DNA from: Balneolales bacterium
GTDB taxonomy: Bacteria; Bacteroidota; Rhodothermia; Balneolales; Natronogracilivirgulaceae
Assembly: GCA_007131535.1 (NCBI GenBank)
Contig: SLQI01000060.1
Span: forward strand, 1-5,654
Direction of reading: 5' to 3'
DNA length: 5,654 nucleotides
Shown: positions 1 to 5,252 of the stretch, piece after piece
Numbering within the stretch: the first letter of the stretch is position 1
Layout: each line of letters opens with the position of its first letter
Made by a program: the position numbers and the translations under genes
Notes under the pieces: model-generated
Database searches by the model: none
The model's input: only the letters and a program-made list of their open reading frames with translations
Told to the model about the DNA's origin: nothing

Positions 1-1
1 C

Positions 2-33
2 AAAAAAAAGCGGGACCCAAAACTGAATCCCGC
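2..33 (-). terminator. Rho-independent terminator of the 288-aa lipoprotein gene
   Basis: Read on the minus strand, a 6-bp GC-rich stem (GCGGGA at 28-33 pairing with TCCCGC at 10-15) with a 12-nt loop is followed at once by eight T residues (complement of the A run at 2-9). It lies 34 bases beyond the stop codon of the minus-strand lipoprotein gene, where its terminator is expected. Confidence 0.85.
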
Positions 34-66
34 CTTATTAGTTTAAAAATCCTGCTGCGTTAATTG

Positions 67-933
67 CTAATCATCCTCGCAATCCACGAGATCAAAATCA
101 GCATCCCAGCAGTACTCTTTGATTTCATCTTCACCACCGAACCGATAGGTCATCTCCCCTTCCCCGCTTTCATAATCAAGTACGGCGTTGAGATTCTGGG
201 TGGTTTCCTCATCAATGAGCCTGTTGAACATAAGAGTCACCTCGCCTTCCTCAACCGAATAGGTGGTATTATTGCGAGGCAGCGGAGCATCAGGTTCATA
301 TCCGTGCCGAACTTCAATATTGCTGATGAAATCATCTATAGCTGTCCATTGAATTTCAGCAGCTTGCAACTCTATGGGATCGGCACTCAGATCATGCAAT
401 GTCCATCTGATCTGGTCATGTTCCTGGCTGGTCGAGCCATCGACAAGTTCAAATTCGCCCTCTTCGGTATTATCACCAAAAATTAAGAGCGACCAGTTTA
501 CACCGCCGTCTCCCCGTACCTGTGCACGTAACATGGCCGGGTTGTCGATTTCCACACCGTCATAAAACCCGGTTTCAAGATCATATTCCCAGGCGAATGC
601 ATCCCGGTCAAATTCTCCTTCAATATCTCTGGCCGGTTCCAATACACTTCGTAGTGATGGCAATATTTCCCCTTCGATATGATAAATCATATCTGCCAGT
701 ATCGCCTGCATCAAAACATCCGGTTCTTCAACTTCATTATATTCAGTTTGAGGGATGTTTTCGCCGGAGGGCTCAATATCGCCAAGGGGTCCGAAGTCAT
801 ATTGCATGCCTTCAAGTGGCGGGATCTCAGGTGGGTCTATTTCATCTTCAGGTGTAGCCGGTTGATCATCACAGGCTGTCAGCCCGAATGTCAGCAGCAT
901 CAATAGTAGCAGCAGTCCGCTATATCTACGCAT
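67..933 (-). CDS. Acidic lipoprotein of unknown function, downstream paralog
   Basis: A 288-aa protein with a classical lipoprotein signal: MRR, a Leu-rich hydrophobic stretch (residues 7-18), and lipobox LTAC with the lipidated cysteine at 21. The mature protein starts CDDQPA and is very acidic. I do not recognise a domain family. It aligns over its whole length with the neighbouring lipoprotein (1128-1976). Shared segments are IDPPEIP (32-38), YDFGPLGDIEP (45-55), WEYDL (115-119), NPAML (131-135), IFG (151-153), FNRLI (236-240), SGEGEMTYRFG (256-266) and the C-terminal YCWDADFDLVDC (274-285). Cys275 and Cys285 are the only cysteines after the lipobox and could form a disulfide; this is inference. 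The start is chosen because the signal peptide begins directly at this ATG. There is no Shine-Dalgarno site, as is usual in Bacteroidota. It is probably an outer-membrane lipoprotein facing the periplasm or the outside. Confidence 0.9.
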   Translation of the reverse strand: MRRYSGLLLLLMLLTFGLTACDDQPATPEDEIDPPEIPPLEGMQYDFGPLGDIEPSGENIPQTEYNEVEEPDVLMQAILADMIYHIEGEILPSLRSVLEPARDIEGEFDRDAFAWEYDLETGFYDGVEIDNPAMLRAQVRGDGGVNWSLLIFGDNTEEGEFELVDGSTSQEHDQIRWTLHDLSADPIELQAAEIQWTAIDDFISNIEVRHGYEPDAPLPRNNTTYSVEEGEVTLMFNRLIDEETTQNLNAVLDYESGEGEMTYRFGGEDEIKEYCWDADFDLVDCEDD

Positions 934-947
934 AGTTTATCGGTTTT

Positions 948-955
948 CAAAGTTA
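948..955 (-). promoter_or_regulatory. Possible Bacteroidota-type -7 box before the 288-aa lipoprotein
   Basis: Read on the minus strand the sequence is TAACTTTG, matching the Bacteroidota -7 consensus TAnnTTTG. It lies 15-22 bases upstream of the ATG at 933, implying a very short leader. No TTTG -33 element is visible at the expected distance, so this is only a weak candidate. Confidence 0.25.
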
Positions 956-1074
956 AAATTAGTATGCGTTAAGTAACCCCACCATCATTACGCTCACTTT
1001 AACAGGATATGCTACCCATTGCCAAATCAGCGTAAAGGATCGTGCCCGGTTTAAATTACAACTAAATTCAGGGT

Positions 1075-1097
1075 AAAACCACCGTAATTGAAGGTGG
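1075..1097 (-). terminator. Probable weak terminator of the 282-aa lipoprotein gene
   Basis: On the minus strand, CCACC (1093-1097) and GGTGG (1079-1083) form a 5-bp stem with a 9-nt loop, followed by TTTT (1075-1078). It lies about 30 bases past the stop at 1128. The stem and T run are short. If it works, it separates transcription of the two lipoprotein genes at least in part. Confidence 0.45.
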
Positions 1098-1127
1098 ATT
1101 AAATGAAAGTGCAACTGTGACCGGAGT

Positions 1128-1976
1128 TTAACAATCGACTAAATCAAAGTCTGAGTCCCAGCAGTAAGAGGTTGTATCCTGCTCCGCTCCCAGTCTGTAG
1201 AACATCTCCCCTTCTCCATCATCAAAACTGAGTTCGGCATCGATTTTTTGGATAATCTGATCAGCAATGACTCTGTTAAACCGGATTTTCATCAGGCCGT
1301 CTTCAACCAAAAACCACGTGTAATTTTTGGGCTCTCCCGTCTCCGGATCAAAAGCGGTAGTAACGTTTAGTTGTTTTACTACATCTTCATCAACATACCA
1401 GTCCGTCTCCAGTGCTCTGTTATTTTCTGTATCTATTTCCGGATCAAATATCGTCCACTCCGAATCGGTGTAGTCGGCATTCGAATACGCTTCAACCAAC
1501 AGGAACTCCCCGGTTTCAGTCTGCTCCCCGAAGATGAACAACTGCCAGTGGATTAAATCCTCTTCCGTATGAGCCCCTTGCAGCATCGCCGGATTGTAAA
1601 GATCAATTCCACTATAAAACTCCGATTGCAGGTCATATTCCCAAATGAAAACTCCGTTTTCGAACTCACCGCTTACCTCCAGGGATGGTGAGAGGGCCCT
1701 ATCCAAAGCGTCAAAAAGCTGGCCGTCCACCCTGTGCTTCAATACAGCCAGAACATCTTTAAGGAGTTCCTCAGGTGCGTCAACTTCATCATGTTCGGGG
1801 GTGGAGACGTGGCTGTCTGTCGGTTCGATCTCTCCCAATACACCGAAGTCATAAGACAAGCCATCAAAGGAAGGGAGCTCAGGTGGATCAATTGGTTCTT
1901 CAATAGAAGCCGGTTGATCGTCACAGGAAGCCAGACCATAAATCAGCACAATCAGCAGTAAATAATTTATTCGCAT
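1128..1976 (-). CDS. Acidic lipoprotein of unknown function, upstream paralog
   Basis: A 282-aa protein with a lipoprotein signal: MRINY, a hydrophobic run (6-15), and lipobox LASC with the cysteine at 18, followed by DDQPA as in its neighbour. Conserved blocks in order are IDPPELP (29-35), YDFGVLGEIEP (42-52), WEYDL (112-116), NPAML (128-132), IFG (148-150), FNRVI (233-237), DGEGEMFYRLG (253-263) and YCWDSDFDLVDC (271-282). The protein ends on the second cysteine of that last motif, whereas the paralog carries three more residues (EDD). The middle third differs most between the two copies. No known domain is recognised. The product is presumably anchored in the outer membrane. The 194-bp gap to the downstream copy, and a candidate terminator in it, suggest a tandem duplication with separate transcription rather than a tight operon. 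An enzymatic role is not suggested by any motif. Confidence 0.9.
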   Translation of the reverse strand: MRINYLLLIVLIYGLASCDDQPASIEEPIDPPELPSFDGLSYDFGVLGEIEPTDSHVSTPEHDEVDAPEELLKDVLAVLKHRVDGQLFDALDRALSPSLEVSGEFENGVFIWEYDLQSEFYSGIDLYNPAMLQGAHTEEDLIHWQLFIFGEQTETGEFLLVEAYSNADYTDSEWTIFDPEIDTENNRALETDWYVDEDVVKQLNVTTAFDPETGEPKNYTWFLVEDGLMKIRFNRVIADQIIQKIDAELSFDDGEGEMFYRLGAEQDTTSYCWDSDFDLVDC

Positions 1977-2116
1977 TGGTTTTAATAGTATATGAATTAC
2001 CGGTTATTTCTCGAACATCCGTCAAATTTGCCCGACAGATAACTTATGTATTAATAACTGAGATTAGCAACATTTCCGGTTGAATTGGACTCAAATCGCT
2101 TTTCTGCACTAAAATG

Positions 2117-2219
2117 AACTCACCAAAAGGACGAATATGCCGCTGACCCGATGCACGCTTGGCATTTTTTTAACAAGCATATAGGGCAGGTCAGGTATCA
2201 AAGTTTCGGAAGGTGAGTT
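2117..2219. repeat. Loose nested inverted repeat
   Basis: AACTCACC (2117-2124) is mirrored by GGTGAGTT (2212-2219). Inside these, CTGACC (2143-2148) is mirrored by GGTCAG (2189-2194). The gaps between outer and inner arms are nearly equal (18 and 17 bases), and the centre holds a seven-T run (2164-2171 area). It may be a decayed short inverted-repeat element or a paired protein-binding site. Matches of 8 and 6 bp could also arise by chance. Confidence 0.3.
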
Positions 2220-2321
2220 GGATTTTAGGGAGCAAATAGTTGTAAGTCCTTTAGTTCAAATGCCGTAGTTGCTTTTCGGACCCCTGATAGCCCTTAATAA
2301 TTTCGGGATTTATTTCATTAT

Positions 2322-2357
2322 AAACCCCATCAGGTCCTTCGGACGCAGACGGGGTTT
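2322..2357. repeat. Imperfect long hairpin, first of an inverted pair
   Basis: AAACCCC (2322-2328) pairs with GGGGTTT (2351-2357). The stem continues inward with mismatches through TC/GA and G/C to a GTCC-TTC-GGAC tip (2334-2344, one bulged G). This gives about 14 base pairs. Neither strand has a proper T run after it, so a simple terminator is unlikely. Its core (2331-2346) matches the reverse complement of the second hairpin at 14 of 16 positions, as in paired repetitive extragenic palindromes. Confidence 0.6.
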
Positions 2358-2369
2358 CAGACGTTAAAT

Positions 2370-2395
2370 CTGACAGCGTCCGCAAGACCTGTCAG
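2370..2395. repeat. Hairpin, second of an inverted pair
   Basis: CTGACAG (2370-2376) pairs with CTGTCAG (2389-2395). After one bulged C, GTC (2378-2380) pairs with GAC (2386-2388) around a CGCAA loop, giving 10 base pairs. The segment 2376-2391 is an inverted near-copy of 2331-2346 in the first hairpin. Because of this, the two hairpins could also pair with each other into one longer structure. It ends 61 bases before the yjbQ start, so it would lie in the leader if transcription starts upstream. Confidence 0.6.
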
Positions 2396-2456
2396 CATTC
2401 ATTTCAAAGCGTAAATACTCCGCAATCAATAGCATCACCTAAACCCTACGCCCTTT

Positions 2457-2879
2457 ATGAAAATCCAAACCAAAGACCTCCACTTATCTACCGACGGATT
2501 CTCCGATATCCACGATATTACGGATCGGGTTGATGAAATCGTTCGGGAATCGGGAATTAATGAAGGCATTTGCCATGTTTTTGCTGTCGGGTCTACGGCA
2601 TCAATTTCCACAATGGAATATGAGCCGGCCCTTGTAAAAGACATACGTGAAAAACTCGAGGATTTTGCCTCTGAAAACATGCGCTCCCATCACTCGGAGA
2701 CCTGGGGAGATGACAACGGGTTCTCCCACATTCGGGCAACGTTTATGGGTCCCGGAATAACGGTGCCGGTTCGGGATCGACAATGTATTCTCGGTACCTG
2801 GCAGCAAATAGTCGTTCTGGATCACGATAACCGGCCAAGACAACGCCATATCGTAGTCCAGGTTATGGGGAATGCTTAA
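2457..2879 (+). CDS. yjbQ: YjbQ/UPF0047 family protein
   Basis: A 140-aa cytoplasmic protein matching the whole length of the YjbQ (UPF0047) family, compact beta-rich proteins of about 135-140 residues. Family marks visible are GSTASISTMEYEP (45-57, the variant with an EYEP motif), HH at 78-79, WGDDNGFSH (83-91), the G98-P104 stretch and LGTWQQI (112-118) before a final beta strand. The histidines and acidic residues of the HH/W-DDNG-SH block form the presumed metal or phosphate site. Some members have been described as having weak thiamine-phosphate synthase activity, but the true physiological role is unsettled. One oddity is DRQCILG at 107-113, where the family usually has a glycine before the LGTWQ strand. 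The gene shares an operon with msrA, which starts two bases after its stop. The first in-frame ATG is used; no Shine-Dalgarno site is seen. Confidence 0.93.
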   Translation: MKIQTKDLHLSTDGFSDIHDITDRVDEIVRESGINEGICHVFAVGSTASISTMEYEPALVKDIREKLEDFASENMRSHHSETWGDDNGFSHIRATFMGPGITVPVRDRQCILGTWQQIVVLDHDNRPRQRHIVVQVMGNA

Positions 2880-2881
2880 AG

Positions 2882-3535
2882 ATGATTCATCCTGTCAAAC
2901 TCTCGTTTATCATTTTATTTTGGTTTACCGTTACCATTATCTTCGGAACCGGTTGCTCGAATACTACCCCAAAACCTTATGAACGTGATATGAGTGATAC
3001 CAATCGCGAGTTAGCCACCTTCGGTGCCGGATGCTTCTGGTGTGTAGAAGCCGTTTTTCAACAGTTGGAAGGCGTCTATAACGTCCATTCCGGCTACAGT
3101 GGCGGAGTTGCCGAAGATGCCACCTACCGGCTGGTAAGCTCCGGTAAAACCGGGCACGCGGAAGTAGTACAATTGGAGTACGACCCGGAGGTCATTCCGT
3201 ATGATAAATTATTGGAAGTCTTTTTCAAGACACACGACCCCACCACCTTAAACAGGCAGGGAGCTGATGTCGGCCCGCAATACCGGTCGGTGATTTTTTT
3301 CCATAACGCGCACCAAAAAGAACGTGCGCAAACGGTTAAACAAAAACTGGATGAAGCCGGTATCTTCAATAACCCGATTGTAACCACGATTGAGCAATTT
3401 AAAACTTTTTATAAAGCGGAAGACTATCATCAAAATTATTTTAAAAACAATCCTGAGGCCGCCTACTGTCAGTTTGTAATTGTGCCCAAACTTGACAAAA
3501 TGGAAAAGCTGTTCGAAGATTTGTTGAGGGAGTAA
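2882..3535 (+). CDS. msrA: Peptide methionine-S-sulfoxide reductase MsrA, exported or lipid-anchored
   Basis: A 217-aa MsrA, which reduces the S epimer of methionine sulfoxide in proteins. The catalytic block GCFWC is at 50-54 (nucleophile Cys51). GYSGG (71-75), TGHAEVVQLEYDP (90-102), HDPTTLNRQGADVGPQYRSV (118-137) and YCQFVIVPKLDK (195-206) are family hallmarks. Cys196 is the only cysteine after the active site and is the likely resolving residue, with Cys54 as the alternative. The N-terminus carries a hydrophobic segment (about 8-22) and FGTGC with a cysteine at 25. This resembles a lipoprotein signal with a non-standard lipobox (Gly at -3). The enzyme is therefore probably secreted or anchored to repair oxidised envelope proteins. 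A start at Met37 would give a cytoplasmic enzyme, but the upstream codons encode a good signal and sit two bases after yjbQ, favouring 2882. No MsrB domain is fused or adjacent. Confidence 0.95.
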   Translation: MIHPVKLSFIILFWFTVTIIFGTGCSNTTPKPYERDMSDTNRELATFGAGCFWCVEAVFQQLEGVYNVHSGYSGGVAEDATYRLVSSGKTGHAEVVQLEYDPEVIPYDKLLEVFFKTHDPTTLNRQGADVGPQYRSVIFFHNAHQKERAQTVKQKLDEAGIFNNPIVTTIEQFKTFYKAEDYHQNYFKNNPEAAYCQFVIVPKLDKMEKLFEDLLRE

Positions 3536-3877
3536 GCTCGTCTGTTTATTTCATACATCCTGCGACTTAGGGGCAGTTACTGATTTATTTTACTAACCAT
3601 TTAAGAATTTCAAGCTTTGGTCACAAAACTTCTTTTGCTTTAATCCCGACGATAAAAAATATGACCCCAACAACCGTCTCAAATTTGTCTCATAATTGTC
3701 CCAAAATCATAATTTAATGTTAATACTATTAAACAAAACACCAATAGATCATATATCATTTATACTTATTTAATATTCTAATTAAAACTATATAAAAGTC
3801 ACATATCGGAATAATTATTATCATACCATCCGTTTTAAAAAGTACCGCATATAAACAGTCACTAAATCTGATTCAAC
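3536..3877. other. 342-bp AT-rich spacer before the fasciclin gene
   Basis: No coding potential is seen. From about 3600 the sequence is very AT-rich, with many TA-rich candidates for a promoter (for example around 3780-3800) but none with a clear partner element. Three phased direct repeats lie at 3676-3708 (listed separately). No convincing terminator is visible for yjbQ-msrA, so read-through into this spacer is possible. Confidence 0.6.
3676..3708. repeat. Three 11-bp direct repeats, possible operator
   Basis: The units GTCTCAAATTT (3676-3686), GTCTCATAATT (3687-3697) and GTCCCAAAATC (3698-3708) follow head to tail with a consensus GTCYCAWAATT. A period of 11 bp puts each copy on nearly the same face of the helix, as in sites for cooperatively binding regulators. 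They lie about 170 bases before the fasciclin start. The binding protein is unknown and chance repetition in AT-rich DNA is possible. Confidence 0.45.
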
Positions 3878-4399
3878 ATGCGTACTTTAACTTCTTACCC
3901 CGCTTTAGCTTCCATATTAACGGCATTCATCTTATTGAGTTTTACCTCTTTAACGAGTGCTCAGGATATTGTAGATGACCTGAGAGAATATGATCAATTT
4001 TCTGAGTTTGCCGATTTGCTGGAGGAGACTGGATTAGCAGAACAGTTGACGGATGGGGATTATACTGTTTTTGCTCCGTCGAATGAAGCTATCCAGGGAT
4101 TGCCACCCCAAATAACACAGGATGAACGGCAAATGAGTGAATTGTTGCTGGGGCATTTTGTGGAGGGTGAAAACTCCTCTGAGGAGCTGGCCGAAATCGG
4201 TAATGTTCAAGCCGCCAATGGTATGCCTCTCCAGGTTCAGGCCGGGCAGCCGGGCGAGCTTATGGTAGGCAACTCGATGATCAGTGAACCTGATATGGAA
4301 TTAGATAATGGTGTAGCTCACGAAGTATCCGAAATTATCATTCCTCAACAACAGCAACAACAACCCCCGCAAGATCCTCCTCAGGACCCTCCCAGATAA
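3878..4399 (+). CDS. Secreted fasciclin (FAS1) domain protein
   Basis: A 173-aa protein with a Sec signal peptide (hydrophobic 10-24, likely cleavage after TSA at 28, before QDIVD) and one FAS1 domain of about 128 residues. Visible FAS1 features are the DIVDDL start (30-35), the H1 motif DYTVFAPSNEAI (61-72), GHFVEG (92-97, the position of the usual Tyr-His motif), AANGMPLQV (112-120) and the H2-like NGVAHEVSEIIIP (144-156). FAS1 domains mediate adhesion or ligand binding and are common in secreted bacterial proteins. After the domain comes a short low-complexity tail: six Gln (157-162), then PPQDPPQDPPR with a QDPP duplication. There is no lipobox or sorting domain, so the product is probably periplasmic or released. 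The gene stands alone, with a strong terminator 45 bases after its stop. The domain call is firm; the ligand is unknown. Confidence 0.93.
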   Translation: MRTLTSYPALASILTAFILLSFTSLTSAQDIVDDLREYDQFSEFADLLEETGLAEQLTDGDYTVFAPSNEAIQGLPPQITQDERQMSELLLGHFVEGENSSEELAEIGNVQAANGMPLQVQAGQPGELMVGNSMISEPDMELDNGVAHEVSEIIIPQQQQQQPPQDPPQDPPR

Positions 4400-4443
4400 C
4401 TTCGCTTTAGCGGATTGATTATCATCAGACTCTTAGATGAGAC

Positions 4444-4480
4444 AACCTCTGGCGTAATAATTTCCGTCAGAGGTTTTTTT
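4444..4480 (+). terminator. Strong rho-independent terminator of the fasciclin gene
   Basis: AACCTCTGGCG (4444-4454) pairs with CGTCAGAGGTT (4465-4475) over 11 positions with one G-U pair and a 10-nt loop, followed by seven T residues (4474-4480). It begins 45 bases after the fasciclin stop. Confidence 0.93.
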
Positions 4481-4510
4481 ATGAATTTCGATATTTGAAC
4501 TAACCACCAA

Positions 4511-4546
4511 TAAAAAAGGCGGGGGTACCCTTAGCACCACCGCCTT
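4511..4546 (-). terminator. Rho-independent terminator of the 121-aa gene
   Basis: On the minus strand AAGGCGG (4540-4546) pairs with CCGCCTT (4516-4522), with possible extension inward after one mismatch, followed by a six-T run (4512-4517). It lies 25 bases past the minus-strand stop at 4571. Together with the plus-strand terminator at 4444-4480 it insulates two converging genes. Confidence 0.88.
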
Positions 4547-4570
4547 AAATATCTTTAAAAAGACAACTAA

Positions 4571-4936
4571 TCAAGCCTGAGGTGTTTCTCCACCTCCCCC
4601 GGGGGCGCCGGTCGGAGCTTGCTCGGTGAATTGGATTTGATTGTTGAAGGCCGTCTTCAGCTCTTCAAGGTCATCTTCGGTTATTAAATCATCGATATTT
4701 TCAACACCGACTTTCTGGATGAGATTAAACACCAGTCGGTTAAACAAAATCTGATGAGCCATGGAAGTCAACTGAAGCAGTTGATCCTGCGGAATCTGCT
4801 GATTGGCCAGCTTCAGCTTGTTAAATATTGGCTCAACAATATTCTCAGCTTTCTTTGCAAGCTGCTGCTCAAGCTCCTGAGCTTTTTCGTTATTCTTGCT
4901 CGTTACTTCGTTGCCTTGACTATCTACTAATTTCAT
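4571..4936 (-). CDS. Small helical cytoplasmic protein of unknown function
   Basis: A 121-aa protein without signal peptide or membrane segment. Residues 13-45 are charged and Gln/Lys/Glu-rich and probably form a long helix or short coiled coil (KAQELEQQLAKKAENI). Residues 48-100 look like further amphipathic helices (QILFNRLVFNLIQKVG, TEDDLEELKTAFNNQ). The last 17 residues (105-121) are a flexible Glu/Pro/Gly tail with four consecutive glycines. The composition fits a small structured adaptor or scaffold-like protein, but I recognise no family and assign no function. The reading frame is supported by its start context (ATG after an A-rich leader without Shine-Dalgarno) and by a good terminator directly downstream. 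It is monocistronic in this window, with no minus-strand gene close upstream. Confidence 0.8.
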   Translation of the reverse strand: MKLVDSQGNEVTSKNNEKAQELEQQLAKKAENIVEPIFNKLKLANQQIPQDQLLQLTSMAHQILFNRLVFNLIQKVGVENIDDLITEDDLEELKTAFNNQIQFTEQAPTGAPGGGGETPQA

Positions 4937-4940
4937 GATC

Positions 4941-4974
4941 TTTGTTTAGTTAAATTGGAATTGGCCTAACTTTG
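4941..4974 (+). promoter_or_regulatory. Possible Bacteroidota-type promoter pointing right
   Basis: TTTG (4941-4944) and TAACTTTG (4967-4974) resemble the -33 TTTG and -7 TAnnTTTG elements, with a 22-base gap. It would fire away from the 121-aa gene, into the region with the doubtful 67-codon frame. It overlaps the leader of the 121-aa gene. The evidence is motif match only. Confidence 0.3.
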
Positions 4975-5048
4975 TGAAGCGTTTTTTATTGTTTCTTATG
5001 TCGGGTTTGCCTGCTGATAATACAACCCCATCCGGGTAAATTTAAGTA

Positions 5049-5252
5049 GTGCCTGTAAGAAAAGTGGCTGTGCCGTATGAAAACGCCAGGATCAAGGAGC
5101 ACGAAGTTCCCAAAAAACGTAGTGTACAGAGCGTACATGAGCATTTTTTGGACGAGCGGAACGCCGATATTGGCGTTTTCTTACAGACATTCATTAACTC
5201 TTATAACACCGGGATTACGTTAATCTCCAAAATTATAAAAACTATCGACTAA
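5049..5252 (+). CDS. Doubtful small open frame, 67 codons
   Basis: A GTG-started frame with a basic N-terminal half (VRKVAVPYENARIKEHEVPKK) and a more hydrophobic C-terminal half (DIGVFLQTFINSYN, then ITLISKIIKTID). No family is recognised and there is no Shine-Dalgarno site. A candidate promoter lies about 75 bases upstream. Against it: the start is GTG, a second frame from an ATG at 5078 is also open for 48 codons, and the DNA is full of inverted repeats that may explain the sequence better. It could be a real small protein, a gene remnant, or chance. Confidence 0.25.
   Translation: MPVRKVAVPYENARIKEHEVPKKRSVQSVHEHFLDERNADIGVFLQTFINSYNTGITLISKIIKTID
5053..5186. repeat. Inverted repeats sharing one arm, terminator-like hairpin inside
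   Basis: CTGTAAGAAAA (5053-5063) is a perfect 11-bp inverted match to TTTTCTTACAG (5176-5186). GAAAACGCCA (5079-5088) is a perfect 10-bp inverted match to TGGCGTTTTC (5171-5180), so the right arm overlaps both partners. The right arm also forms a local hairpin, AACGCC (5160-5165) with GGCGTT (5172-5177), followed by a short T run (5176-5179). CCAAAAAA (5109-5116 area) and TTTTTTGG (5144-5150 area) add a further inner pair. The result is a set of mutually exclusive pairings over 134 bases. Confidence 0.55.

Larger units (their letters stand above)
1977..2456. other. 480-bp non-coding region between divergent genes
   Basis: This is the shared upstream region of the minus-strand lipoprotein and the plus-strand yjbQ-msrA pair. 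No convincing reading frame is present. It holds a loose nested inverted repeat (2117-2219) and two hairpins (2322-2357 and 2370-2395), listed separately. Promoters for both directions should lie here, but I cannot point to a convincing -33/-7 pair. The 60 bases before the yjbQ start lack a Shine-Dalgarno motif. Confidence 0.6.

Noticed and set aside
64..486. Plus-strand open frame of 140 codons opposite the 288-aa lipoprotein, and similar plus frames at 374-565, 522-857, 679-906, 1371-1556, 1645-1854 and 1734-1961
   Set aside because: All lie antisense to the two lipoprotein genes. The lipoproteins have signal peptides and mutual homology, whereas the antisense translations show no recognisable domain.
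2322..2357. The AAACCCC/GGGGTTT hairpin as an ordinary rho-independent terminator
   Set aside because: Neither strand has a T run after the stem, and no gene ends nearby; both flanking genes point away from it.
2278..2456. A TPP riboswitch upstream of yjbQ, suggested by the reported thiamine-phosphate link of the family
   Set aside because: The conserved TPP riboswitch signatures (a CTGAGA-type segment and its partner ACCTGATC-type segment) are absent. The hairpins present are inverted copies of each other, which does not fit that fold.
2435..2849. Minus-strand frames opposite yjbQ (2435-2680 and 2601-2849) and opposite msrA (3124-3387, 3248-3433)
   Set aside because: YjbQ and MsrA are recognised over their full length on the plus strand; the opposite frames are shadows.
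5078..5224. Alternative ATG-started 48-codon frame overlapping the 67-codon frame
   Set aside because: The translation resembles no protein I know, and the inverted repeats explain the DNA at least as well.
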